From Bacillota bacterium (GTDB taxonomy: Bacteria > Bacillota > Clostridia > Christensenellales > SZUA-584): a stretch of DNA of 64,000 nt. The stretch is from NCBI GenBank assembly GCA_023459495.1, contig JAEWTL010000085.1:1-64000 (forward strand), written 5' to 3'. The number at the start of each line of letters is the position of its first letter. Positions within the stretch are counted from its first letter, which is position 1. A program made the translations under genes and the position numbers. The notes under the pieces were generated by a model. It ran no database searches. It was not told the origin of the DNA and saw only the letters and a list, made by a program, of their open reading frames with translations. Below are positions 51,438 to 58,951 of this stretch, piece after piece.

Positions 51438-52789
51438 GCGAGACACCCATCTGCACCGGCGCGTGCATATTCGGAAAATGCCCCAACAAAACATGCGTGA
51501 AATACAGCCAGAAAGGGCCGCACCGCGCGCTGAAGGCGGACATGTCCATCCTCACGGACGGCAGCCTACCTAAGGGGCCAACGGGTAAAACAGGTTATGG
51601 CATCGCGGTGGACATCGGCACAACCACAATCGCCGCGTACCTCTATGACTTTGCGGCAGGCGAGTGCGTCGCCGTGCAGAGCGCCCTCAATCCGCAGGTA
51701 TCGTTCGGCGTGGACGTGATTTCGCGCATCAAATACTGCCGTGATAATTTGGGCGGCGTACATGAGCTGGCGGCTTCCATCCGGAGCGGCATCGACAAGC
51801 TGTCTGCAGCGCTGTGCGAAAGCCGGGGCATCTCGGCCGATGCGGTGGGCGAGATGGCAGTGACGGGCAACACGACGATGATGCATCTTTTTGCGGACGT
51901 GGACCCCTCATCCATGGGTGAAGCGCCGTTTGTTGTACCGGAATACTTCGGTGATATCCGTCCCGCGTCGTCGTTGGGCCTCGCCTGCGGCGGGCAGGTG
52001 TACCTTGCACGGTGTATATCGGCGTTCGTGGGCGGGGATATCACCTCCGCGATCCTGTCCTCCGGCATGCGCAATGACGAGGCTTCGCTGCTGCTCGATA
52101 TTGGCACCAACGGCGAGGTGGCGCTCCATGCGGGCGGGAAGCTGTATGTCACCTCCACGGCAGCCGGGCCGGCGTTTGAAGGTGCTGAGCTTTCCTGCGG
52201 CATGGCGGCGGTGAAGGGCGCGGTGAGCGTGGTGGACGTGTTGCAGGGGGAGATTCAAACTTCTGTGATCGGCGGCGGCACGGGCAAGGGCCTTTGCGGC
52301 TCAGGCGTGATCGATGCATTGGCTCTGATGAAGACATCGGGTGCGATGGACGAGACGGGGCGCATTCTGGACGGACCGCGCACGGTCGAGGTGGACGGTG
52401 CACCCGCATTTCTGGTTAGTGAGGGCGTATACATCACTCAGCGCGACGTGCGGCGCATTCAAACCGCCAAATCAGCCATCGCTGCGGGTACGCTGGCGCT
52501 CATTCACCGTGCGGGGCTGGCTGTGGAGGATATCCAGAAGGTCTACCTGGCGGGCGGCTTTGGCAATTATATGGACGGGGAAAGCGCAATCGCCATCGGG
52601 CTGCTGGATGAGCATTTTCGCCATAATCTGAAAAATATCGGCAACGCGGCGGGCGCAGGGGCAGGAATGGCGCTCGTCAAACGCGAATACTTAGACGAGC
52701 ACCGGCGCATCGCCGATGCGGCGCAGCACGTGGAACTCAGCACGGATGCGTATTTCATGGAGAAGTATGTTGACTGCATGATGTTTTGA
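51434..52789 (+). CDS. ASKHA-type corrinoid activation protein, short form (DUF4445)
   Basis: About 451 residues. The N-terminus is a short Cys-rich segment (CTGACIFGKCPNKTC), then an ASKHA ATPase domain: YGIAVDIGTTTIAAYLYD, AVTGNTTMMHLF, LLLDIGTNGEVALH and VYLAGGFGNYMDGESA. This matches the C-terminal half of RACE/RamA proteins, which reductively reactivate corrinoid proteins with ATP. The usual N-terminal 2Fe-2S ferredoxin and middle domain are missing, so electrons may come through the Cys-rich segment. No corrinoid protein or methyltransferase gene is nearby. The ATG overlaps the DUF1638 stop. Confidence 0.9.
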   Translation: MSETPICTGACIFGKCPNKTCVKYSQKGPHRALKADMSILTDGSLPKGPTGKTGYGIAVDIGTTTIAAYLYDFAAGECVAVQSALNPQVSFGVDVISRIKYCRDNLGGVHELAASIRSGIDKLSAALCESRGISADAVGEMAVTGNTTMMHLFADVDPSSMGEAPFVVPEYFGDIRPASSLGLACGGQVYLARCISAFVGGDITSAILSSGMRNDEASLLLDIGTNGEVALHAGGKLYVTSTAAGPAFEGAELSCGMAAVKGAVSVVDVLQGEIQTSVIGGGTGKGLCGSGVIDALALMKTSGAMDETGRILDGPRTVEVDGAPAFLVSEGVYITQRDVRRIQTAKSAIAAGTLALIHRAGLAVEDIQKVYLAGGFGNYMDGESAIAIGLLDEHFRHNLKNIGNAAGAGAGMALVKREYLDEHRRIADAAQHVELSTDAYFMEKYVDCMMF

Positions 52790-52799
52790 GGAGGTTTGG

Positions 52800-53522
52800 A
52801 TGGCGAAATCCTCTAAAGCTATGGGACTGTTGTGCCTTTGCGGCGCGGTGCTTTTTTTTGCCGGGGTGATTATGGCCATAGCGCTCTTTGACCGGGGAGC
52901 GTATTCGCCCGCCAGCGGATTCGTGACAGAGCTGGGGCAATACAAGAACGGGTATTTCACCGTCTCATCGGCGCTTTATTTCAATGTTGGAATTGTGATT
53001 TTCGGACTGACTTTCGGCCTGTTTATGGTTTGGCGCGGCAGCCGCGGTGAAACAACGCTGCATGCAGCCACGGGCTTAACCGGCGCGTTTGCGGGTGTGC
53101 TGATGGCCGCGCAGGGCATATTTACGCTCAACTTTCCGCAATACCATTATATCGTGGCAGCGGTGTTTTACTTTGCCGCGGCCCTGTTCTGTGTGCTGCA
53201 GATTGCGCTGTGGCTGAAGGGCGGGCGGAGCGAAAGGTTCGGGCTTGCGCTGCTCATCATCTTCTTTGTGGCAGGAGCGCTCTGCCTCGTTTCGGGCGTT
53301 ATCACCGCAACGGGCGGCTTTGTGCAGGTGATCAAAGAGGATATCTCGGGTGCGGGACGGCTGCTGTTCGTACCGGCTGCCGCGCTGGGCTGGCTGGCTG
53401 TGGGGTCGGTGTGGATAGCGGGTATACTGATTTCTGTCAGCGCGATGGCTGCGGCTGTGGCGGACAATGTATCCCCCACGGCCGGGAAACCGGTAAAGGG
53501 CCACAACGATTTTGTGATGTAG
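52800..53522 (+). CDS. Multi-pass membrane protein (DUF998-like)
   Basis: A 240-residue protein with about six hydrophobic helices and a YSPASGFVTELGQYKNG segment after the first, reminiscent of DUF998 proteins. It begins 10 bases after the ASKHA gene behind GAGGAGG, so it is probably in the same operon, although no functional link is evident. A hairpin terminator follows. Confidence 0.75.
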   Translation: MAKSSKAMGLLCLCGAVLFFAGVIMAIALFDRGAYSPASGFVTELGQYKNGYFTVSSALYFNVGIVIFGLTFGLFMVWRGSRGETTLHAATGLTGAFAGVLMAAQGIFTLNFPQYHYIVAAVFYFAAALFCVLQIALWLKGGRSERFGLALLIIFFVAGALCLVSGVITATGGFVQVIKEDISGAGRLLFVPAAALGWLAVGSVWIAGILISVSAMAAAVADNVSPTAGKPVKGHNDFVM

Positions 53523-53560
53523 CAGGCGGAATACTGGACGAAATATCAGCAAGGGACTAT

Positions 53561-53597
53561 GCCTCTGGGGCTATTCGACTCCAGAGGCTTCTTTATT
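53561..53597 (+). terminator. Terminator after the membrane protein gene
   Basis: GCCTCTGG and CCAGAGGC form an 8-bp stem with a 12-base loop, followed by TTCTTTATT. Confidence 0.8.
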
Positions 53598-53611
53598 ACG
53601 GATGCATTTTC

Positions 53612-53640
53612 TTGCGCGCGGAGAGCGGTGCGGGTATACT
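53612..53640 (+). promoter_or_regulatory. Promoter of the radical SAM gene, leaderless geometry
   Basis: TTGCGC (53612-53617), 17 bases, TATACT (53635-53640). The start codon follows six bases later, so the transcript should begin at or next to the ATG. Confidence 0.7.
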
Positions 53641-53646
53641 GGTCCC

Positions 53647-55344
53647 ATGAAACGCATTCTGCTCTGCGGGCTGAACGCGCGGTACTCACACAGCTGCCTT
53701 GCGTTGCTGTGCCTGAAGCATGCCGCAGCGGAAGGCCTGCCCATCGATATCGCTGAATTCAGCATCAATGACCGCCCTGCGGCTGTCGCTGACGCAGTGA
53801 TTGCCGCCCGCCCCGATGCGGCGGCTTTTTCATGCTACATCTGGAACATCGAACACGTCCTCAAGGTGGCGTCTACGGTGAAGAAGGCGCTGCCACAGTG
53901 CTTTATCCTGCTGGGCGGGCCGGAGGTGTCATATGACGCTCCGAAGCTAATGGAGCAATACCCCTTTATCGACATGATTATGCGCGGGCCGGGCGAAGCA
54001 GCGTTTTCGCACTTTGCGGAACGCTTTTGTGCCGGGCAGGACGTTGCCGATACGCCGTCCGCCTGTGTACGGACGGAAACAGGCTTGTGTGAAAATCCCG
54101 CCGCGGATGCATGGGACATGAACGATACGCGCTTCATGTATGGCAATCTGTCCATGTTCGCACACCGTACCATCTACTACGAGACCAGCCGTGGCTGTCC
54201 TTTCCGCTGTGCGTACTGTCTCTCGGCAGATGCGCCGGTCTCGTTTCTGCCGCTGGAACGCGTGGAACGGGAGTTGGAATATTTCGTCGCGGCGGGTGTG
54301 CGGCAGGTGAAGCTGGTGGACCGCACGTTCAACTATCCCGCGGAACGGGCCAAAAGCGTTCTGCGCACGATGATCCGCCTTAAGGAAAAATACCCGGATT
54401 CACCGACGAACTTCCACCTTGAGATATCCGCCTGTCTGTTGGACGATGAGACGATGGCACTTCTTGCTTCCGCACCTGCGGGGCTGCTGCAGATCGAGGC
54501 GGGCATCCAGTCTACGCATACAGAGACGCTGCGCGCCGTGCGCCGCAGCCACGATACGCAAAAGGTGCTGCGCAGCATCGCCGCGCTGTGTACTTTGCCT
54601 AACTTAAAGGTACACGCGGATCTCATCGCAGGACTGCCGGAGGAGGGCTGGGACGACTTTGCTCACTCCTTTGACGACGCCTACGGCCTGCACCCTGCAG
54701 CGCTGCAGGTGGGTTTCTTGAAGCTGCTGCGCGGCTCCGCATTGCGCCGCGACGCGGAAAAGCTGGGCATCATCTATACCGGCTATGCGCCTTACGAGGT
54801 GTTGAGAACGCCCGTCATGACCTACGACCAGCTGTCCGCGTTGCACCGTATCGCAGAGCTGGTGGACATCCTGTACAATTCGGGCAGCTTTGCGATGTCA
54901 CTGGAGCGCTTTGCATCCGAATATGGTTCGCCGTTTAAACTCTTTTCCCATACGGCGGAGTTTTTCCACGACCGGGGTTTCTTCGACAGGCCGCAGCAAT
55001 CACAGCGGGCCTATGCGTTGCTGGCGGAGCTTTCCGGGGATATGCCGAACACTGAACTGCTGCGGGAGGCGTTGGCCTACGATTGGTGCCGCCGCGGCGA
55101 GGGCGGACAGTGGCCGCAAGACGTACCGTTTCCGGTCCAACCTTCATATGACGATTTGAGGCGCTTCTTTTCTGATGCGGAAAAGGTGCAAAGGTATCTG
55201 CCGGGCTGTGACGGAATGACGCCTCGGCAGCTGGAGCGGCGGTGCCGCGTATACGCCTTCCCGTGCCTGCATGACGGCTGGGTGCTGTTCGACCATGGTC
55301 AGCCCGGCGGGGAAGGCCGGGTATACATGGTGGAGGAATTGTAA
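53647..55344 (+). CDS. B12-binding radical SAM protein
   Basis: About 565 residues. The N-terminal B12-binding domain (MKRILLCGLNARYSHSCLALL; AFSCYIWNIEHVLKVA; LGGPEVSYD) is followed by the radical SAM core with the CxxxCxxC motif in YYETSRGCPFRCAYCLS, then a C-terminal DUF4080-type region. Such proteins usually act as methylases or in unknown methyl-transfer or tRNA-modifying reactions; the substrate is not known. The ATG at 53647 has no ribosome site and lies 6 bases after TATACT. A terminator and an intergenic repeat follow. Confidence 0.93.
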   Translation: MKRILLCGLNARYSHSCLALLCLKHAAAEGLPIDIAEFSINDRPAAVADAVIAARPDAAAFSCYIWNIEHVLKVASTVKKALPQCFILLGGPEVSYDAPKLMEQYPFIDMIMRGPGEAAFSHFAERFCAGQDVADTPSACVRTETGLCENPAADAWDMNDTRFMYGNLSMFAHRTIYYETSRGCPFRCAYCLSADAPVSFLPLERVERELEYFVAAGVRQVKLVDRTFNYPAERAKSVLRTMIRLKEKYPDSPTNFHLEISACLLDDETMALLASAPAGLLQIEAGIQSTHTETLRAVRRSHDTQKVLRSIAALCTLPNLKVHADLIAGLPEEGWDDFAHSFDDAYGLHPAALQVGFLKLLRGSALRRDAEKLGIIYTGYAPYEVLRTPVMTYDQLSALHRIAELVDILYNSGSFAMSLERFASEYGSPFKLFSHTAEFFHDRGFFDRPQQSQRAYALLAELSGDMPNTELLREALAYDWCRRGEGGQWPQDVPFPVQPSYDDLRRFFSDAEKVQRYLPGCDGMTPRQLERRCRVYAFPCLHDGWVLFDHGQPGGEGRVYMVEEL

Positions 55345-55387
55345 TCACAGAAACATCCGGGACAGGGCATCTTGTATGGAGGGATTC

Positions 55388-55434
55388 TCAAGGGGCAATG
55401 CCCCTTGAACGGTGGTGTGGAGGCGGAGCCTCCA
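55388..55434. repeat. Two-hairpin intergenic repeat, copy 2
   Basis: TCAAGGGGC, AAT, GCCCCTTGA is a perfect 9-bp hairpin, followed by TGGAGGC, GGA, GCCTCCA, identical over 17 bases to 28568-28584. Both copies have the same order: a variable GGGG/CCCC hairpin, then this invariant one. Confidence 0.75.
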
Positions 55435-55442
55435 ATAATGGT

Positions 55443-55473
55443 AGAAGTCGGACATGTCGGCTTCTCTTTTTTT
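55443..55473 (+). terminator. Terminator before the SPOCS/LysM gene
   Basis: AGAAGTCGG and TCGGCTTCT pair over nine bases including G-T pairs and run into TTTTTTT after one C. Confidence 0.7.
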
Positions 55474-55553
55474 GTGTCCAAATGGGCATATTTTTGTGAA
55501 ATGAAATGTATATATGCTATGAAGAACGACTCATAAAAAGAGAGGGTATGGAT

Positions 55554-57062
55554 ATGAAGCTGCAAAAAACATCCTTGATGACGGAAACGGCCTATAAGGC
55601 AAAGCGGTGCGAGAGCGTCGCGGACGGAAGGCTGTCGCTGCCTGCGGGAAAAAATGATATCGATCACGTGCTGCTGGTACAGGGTAACGTGCATGCCAAC
55701 GCGGAGCCTGCGGACGGGCGTGTTTTCATGGACGGCACCGTGCGCTTTTCCGTGGTGTTTGTGGACATCGAGGGCAACATCGATTCCTTCGATTCCTCGT
55801 CGCCCTTCCGCCACTCGGAGGATATGGAGGGTGCGACACCCGGCATGAACGTGATGGCCAAAGGCAACATGAATGAGATCGAATACACAATGGAAGACAA
55901 GCGGACGATTTTTGTGCGCGGCATCGTATCCATACAGCTTTCGGGCGACGTATCGACCCCGGCCGAAGCGGTGAGCGGCACGGACGCGCCGGATGTTCAG
56001 GTGAAGATGACCAAACAGCACGTGATGCGCACAAAGGATATGCGCCGCGAGACCGTGAACGTGCGGGAGGATATCCGCGTACCGCAGAGCATGCCGCGCG
56101 CCGAGAAGATACTCTCGAACGAGGCGTACGCGGTGGTGCGCAGCGTGCATATCGAAGAGATGAAAGCCATCGTGGAAGGCGAGATCCGGCTGATGGTGCT
56201 CTACCTCTCGGAGGATAAGGGCGCGCCGCTGCAGAACTTCTACGAGACACTGCCGTTCGGCCAGATCTTCAACATGGAGGGACTTGCGCTGGGCGACACC
56301 GCGACGGGCGACGCAAACCTGTATGACATGAACGTGGATATTGCGGAAGACGCTGCCGATATCCTGCGGTTGACCGCGAAGATCTCGGTGGTTTGCGCGG
56401 TGCGCGCGCAGGCCGAGACGGAACTGATGCAGGACGCGTATTCGCTGAAAAACAAGCTGGATGTGGTCACTGAAAAGCGCACCTGCCGGTGCCTCGCGAT
56501 GTCGGGCTGTGCAAAGGCCATTGCCCGCAGCACCATCACCATCCCGGAGACACATCCCACGGTGTCGCGCGTAATCTGCATGAAAGCTGCGCCGGTGATT
56601 TCGGCCGCGACGCCCGGAACCGACCGGGTTTATCTTGAAGGCTTGATGATGTTTACCGTTTGCTACGCTTCCCCGCAGGGCATGTGGAGCTACAGCGGCG
56701 AAACACCGTTTGAGGCCGAGGCGCAGTTGGAAGGCATCAAGGCCGACCATGACGTGGAGGTCATGGCGGACGTGGAATACTGCGCTTATGAAGGCGCAGG
56801 CAGAGACCTGAACGCCAAGTTCACAATGGATGTAACGATCCGGGCATATATGCAGAGCGAGCTGTCGATGGTGTCCGACCTGAAAGAAACCGACGAGAAG
56901 CGCCAGGCAAAGAAGGGCATCACGATCTACTTTGCGGACGGCACCGAAAGCGTGTGGGATGTCGCCAAGCGCTACGCCACCACGCCGGATACGGTAAAGA
57001 AGTTTAACCCGGAACTGGGCGACAACGTTAACGCCGGACAAAAGATCCTCATCATGGGATAG
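55554..57062 (+). CDS. SPOCS (DUF3794) and LysM protein, spore-coat type
   Basis: About 502 residues. Repeated SPOCS/DUF3794 units (for example DHVLLVQGNVHANAEP and a later DRVYLEGLMMFTVCYAS) fill most of the length; residues from about 455 to the end are a LysM domain (ITIYFADGTESVWDVAKRYATTPDTVKKFNPEL, INAGQKI-like end). Such proteins are spore-envelope components that bind peptidoglycan. The ATG at 55554 follows GAGAGGG. GCATATT about 65 bases upstream could be part of a sporulation-sigma promoter, not proven. Confidence 0.9.
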   Translation: MKLQKTSLMTETAYKAKRCESVADGRLSLPAGKNDIDHVLLVQGNVHANAEPADGRVFMDGTVRFSVVFVDIEGNIDSFDSSSPFRHSEDMEGATPGMNVMAKGNMNEIEYTMEDKRTIFVRGIVSIQLSGDVSTPAEAVSGTDAPDVQVKMTKQHVMRTKDMRRETVNVREDIRVPQSMPRAEKILSNEAYAVVRSVHIEEMKAIVEGEIRLMVLYLSEDKGAPLQNFYETLPFGQIFNMEGLALGDTATGDANLYDMNVDIAEDAADILRLTAKISVVCAVRAQAETELMQDAYSLKNKLDVVTEKRTCRCLAMSGCAKAIARSTITIPETHPTVSRVICMKAAPVISAATPGTDRVYLEGLMMFTVCYASPQGMWSYSGETPFEAEAQLEGIKADHDVEVMADVEYCAYEGAGRDLNAKFTMDVTIRAYMQSELSMVSDLKETDEKRQAKKGITIYFADGTESVWDVAKRYATTPDTVKKFNPELGDNVNAGQKILIMG

Positions 57063-57227
57063 CAGCATGGCCGCGGAAGCCCGCGGCGCGCGGCCAGACT
57101 ATCCCGGTCAATCCGGGGCGAGGCGAAGGCTCAAGCCCATCCCGGCGGCGCAACGCGGCGCGGGCGGCTGTCTATCATGGCGTAAATCTCCCGCGCCGTA
57201 TGCGCCAAACTACTGAATCGATACAGA

Positions 57228-57257
57228 AAAACCCCGGTTACCCGGGGTTTTGTTTTT
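57228..57257. terminator. Terminator between the SPOCS/LysM gene and the ACT gene
   Basis: AAAACCCCGG, TTAC, CCGGGGTTTT: a 10-bp stem usable from both strands. The 57063-57227 interval is GC-rich, with short palindromes and no gene. Confidence 0.9.
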
Positions 57258-57258
57258 G

Positions 57259-57528
57259 CTATATTCGGTGCATCGCGTCGAATATCTCCTCACGCATGAC
57301 GCGGATGTCCATGCACAGCTTTCCGGCGGTTTCGGCAAGCTTATCGCTTATGGCCGCGAACGGTACGGTGCTGCCTGCGAGGTCCACGAGCATGATCATG
57401 GCGAAGTATTCCTGCAATACGGTTTGGCTGATGTCGAGGATATTGGCGCCGCACTCGCTGAGTGCCGCGGAAACGCCTGCGATGATGCCGGTCTTGTCCT
57501 TGCCGGTAACGGTAACGATGGCTCTCAT
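57259..57528 (-). CDS. ACT-domain protein, UPF0237
   Basis: An 89-residue single ACT domain: AIVTVTGKDKTGIIAGVSAALSECGANILDISQTVLQ, followed by FAMIMLVDL. The UPF0237 family is normally followed by a UPF0210 (DUF711) gene in the same operon; here the next gene downstream is on the other strand, so the usual partner is missing locally. The start follows AGGAG. It binds an unknown small effector. Confidence 0.92.
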   Translation of the reverse strand: MRAIVTVTGKDKTGIIAGVSAALSECGANILDISQTVLQEYFAMIMLVDLAGSTVPFAAISDKLAETAGKLCMDIRVMREEIFDAMHRI

Positions 57529-57558
57529 GGTTGTTGTACTCCTTTAAATGTCTGCGGG

Positions 57559-58128
57559 TCAGAACGTCTTGACAAATCCGACTGGCCCGGCTTTTTCAAT
57601 GTAATCCAGCGCCGCTTCGGGCGTATCCACCACGCCATAAACCTTGAGCGACTCGCGTTCCGCAAAACGCTGTACCGCAATGCGCTCAAATTGCTCCTCC
57701 AGCGGATCGTAAAAGCCCCGGGTATTGATGAGCGCGATAGGCTTGTGGTGGTAACCGAGCTGACGCAGCGTGATGATCTCAAGCACCTCCTCGAGCGTGC
57801 CAAAGCCGCCCGGCAGCGCCAGAAAGGCGTCACTGCGCTGCTCCATGATTGCCTTGCGCTCGCGCATCGTACGCGTGGCGATAAGTTCCGTGCAGGCTTC
57901 ATAAACCACACCCGGCACGTTCATCAGGTCCGGAATGACGCCGGTGATAACGCCGCCCCGTTCTGCCGCGCCACGGGCGAGTGCACCCATCAGCCCTTCC
58001 GTGCCGGCACCGAAAACGAGCGTCCAGCCGCGCTCCGCAATGCCGCGGCCCAGCGCCCCCGCGCTGTCGTAATAGGGCTGTTCCAGTTTCGTGCTGCTCG
58101 ATGCAAATACGCATACGCTGCGAATCAT
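57559..58128 (-). CDS. LOG-like Rossmann-fold protein (TIGR00730)
   Basis: A 189-residue protein of the lysine-decarboxylase-like/LOG family. The signature PGGFGTLEEVLE is present (ALPGGFGTLEEVLEIITLRQLG), with an N-terminal VFASSSTKLEQPYYDSA and GAGTEGLMGALARGA. LOG proteins release cytokinin-like nucleobases from nucleotides; in bacteria the role is usually a nucleotide phosphoribohydrolase. The ATG at 58128 overlaps the upstream stop by four bases (ATGA). Confidence 0.92.
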   Translation of the reverse strand: MIRSVCVFASSSTKLEQPYYDSAGALGRGIAERGWTLVFGAGTEGLMGALARGAAERGGVITGVIPDLMNVPGVVYEACTELIATRTMRERKAIMEQRSDAFLALPGGFGTLEEVLEIITLRQLGYHHKPIALINTRGFYDPLEEQFERIAVQRFAERESLKVYGVVDTPEAALDYIEKAGPVGFVKTF

Positions 58129-58688
58129 TTCTTGATAAAGCCTCCATTTGCCACTCGCACGTCGTTGACAGTGATCATGGCGTTTTTCAGGCGCGTCTTG
58201 ACGATGTTGATCGCGGCCGGGATGCGTTTGCGCTTCATGTGCAGGATGAGCACCTCGCGCGGACCGTCCTTGCCCTGACCTTCCAGCACCGTTACGGCGA
58301 ACCCCGCGTCGCGCAGCTCGGTAACGAGCGGTGTGCACGATGCGTCGCAGGGCACGATCACCTGTATGGAGCTCAGGCCAAACGCAAGCTTGCCCTCCAG
58401 CCACGAGCCAAGATAGTTGCCGAGCGCGAACGCTACGGCGAACACCAGCCAGCGGATGACGTCGAGGTTTTCGATGAAGCCCGAAAGCACGGTGCCTGTG
58501 ATAAAGAGCCAGAGCGTGATTTCAAAGAACGCGACGACGGAACCCTTGCCGCGCTCGCCCCGGTTGATCATCACCATGCGCAGCGTGCCGATGGTGACCT
58601 CGAGGATTTTGCCGAAGAAGATCATCAGGTATACCGCTACGCTGTCCCCGGTCAGAAAATCTTTGATCCCTGCCAAAAATTCTGCCAT
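58125..58688 (-). CDS. UPF0316-type membrane protein (DUF5698/DUF2179)
   Basis: A 187-residue protein with three N-terminal membrane helices (IFFGKILEVTIGTLRMVMINRG between them) and a C-terminal DUF2179 domain with GFAVTVLEGQGKDGPREVLILHMKRK. This is the YebE-like UPF0316 layout. The start at 58688 (MAEFLAGIKDF) follows AAAGGAG; the frame continues upstream without support. It is coupled to the LOG-like gene by a four-base overlap. Confidence 0.9.
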   Translation of the reverse strand: MAEFLAGIKDFLTGDSVAVYLMIFFGKILEVTIGTLRMVMINRGERGKGSVVAFFEITLWLFITGTVLSGFIENLDVIRWLVFAVAFALGNYLGSWLEGKLAFGLSSIQVIVPCDASCTPLVTELRDAGFAVTVLEGQGKDGPREVLILHMKRKRIPAAINIVKTRLKNAMITVNDVRVANGGFIKK

Positions 58689-58909
58689 AAATAACTCCTT
58701 TGTTATGGCTGACATTATATCATACTCTGATGATATGGCAAGCAGACGGAAATATGCCGGAAATGGCCGAAATCAGTAGCGGAAATATGTTCGCGGGATG
58801 TCCGTTTTTTGGTATATGGGATGCGCTATGATGATCGCGTAACCCCGATTCGAGTATCCCCAAACCACTCCCCGAAAAGCAGTTTCTTTTTGGGAACCCC
58901 CAAGACTAT

Positions 58910-58949
58910 GGGAAGGAATGCCGCGCAGCATCCCTCCCCGTTTTTTTAT
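58910..58949 (+). terminator. Orphan terminator-like hairpin on the plus strand
   Basis: GGGAAGGAATGC, CGCGCA, GCATCCCTCCC (two mismatches), then G and TTTTTTT. No plus-strand gene ends here: the flanking genes are both on the minus strand. It may belong to a short unannotated RNA within 58700-58949, or to the end of the minus-strand Rph-like gene, where its T run is on the wrong side. Confidence 0.5.
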
Positions 58950-58951
58950 TG

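Noticed and set aside
55299..57068. 589-codon antisense frame opposite the SPOCS/LysM gene
   Set aside because: His/Arg-rich shadow sequence; the plus-strand frame has the recognisable domains.
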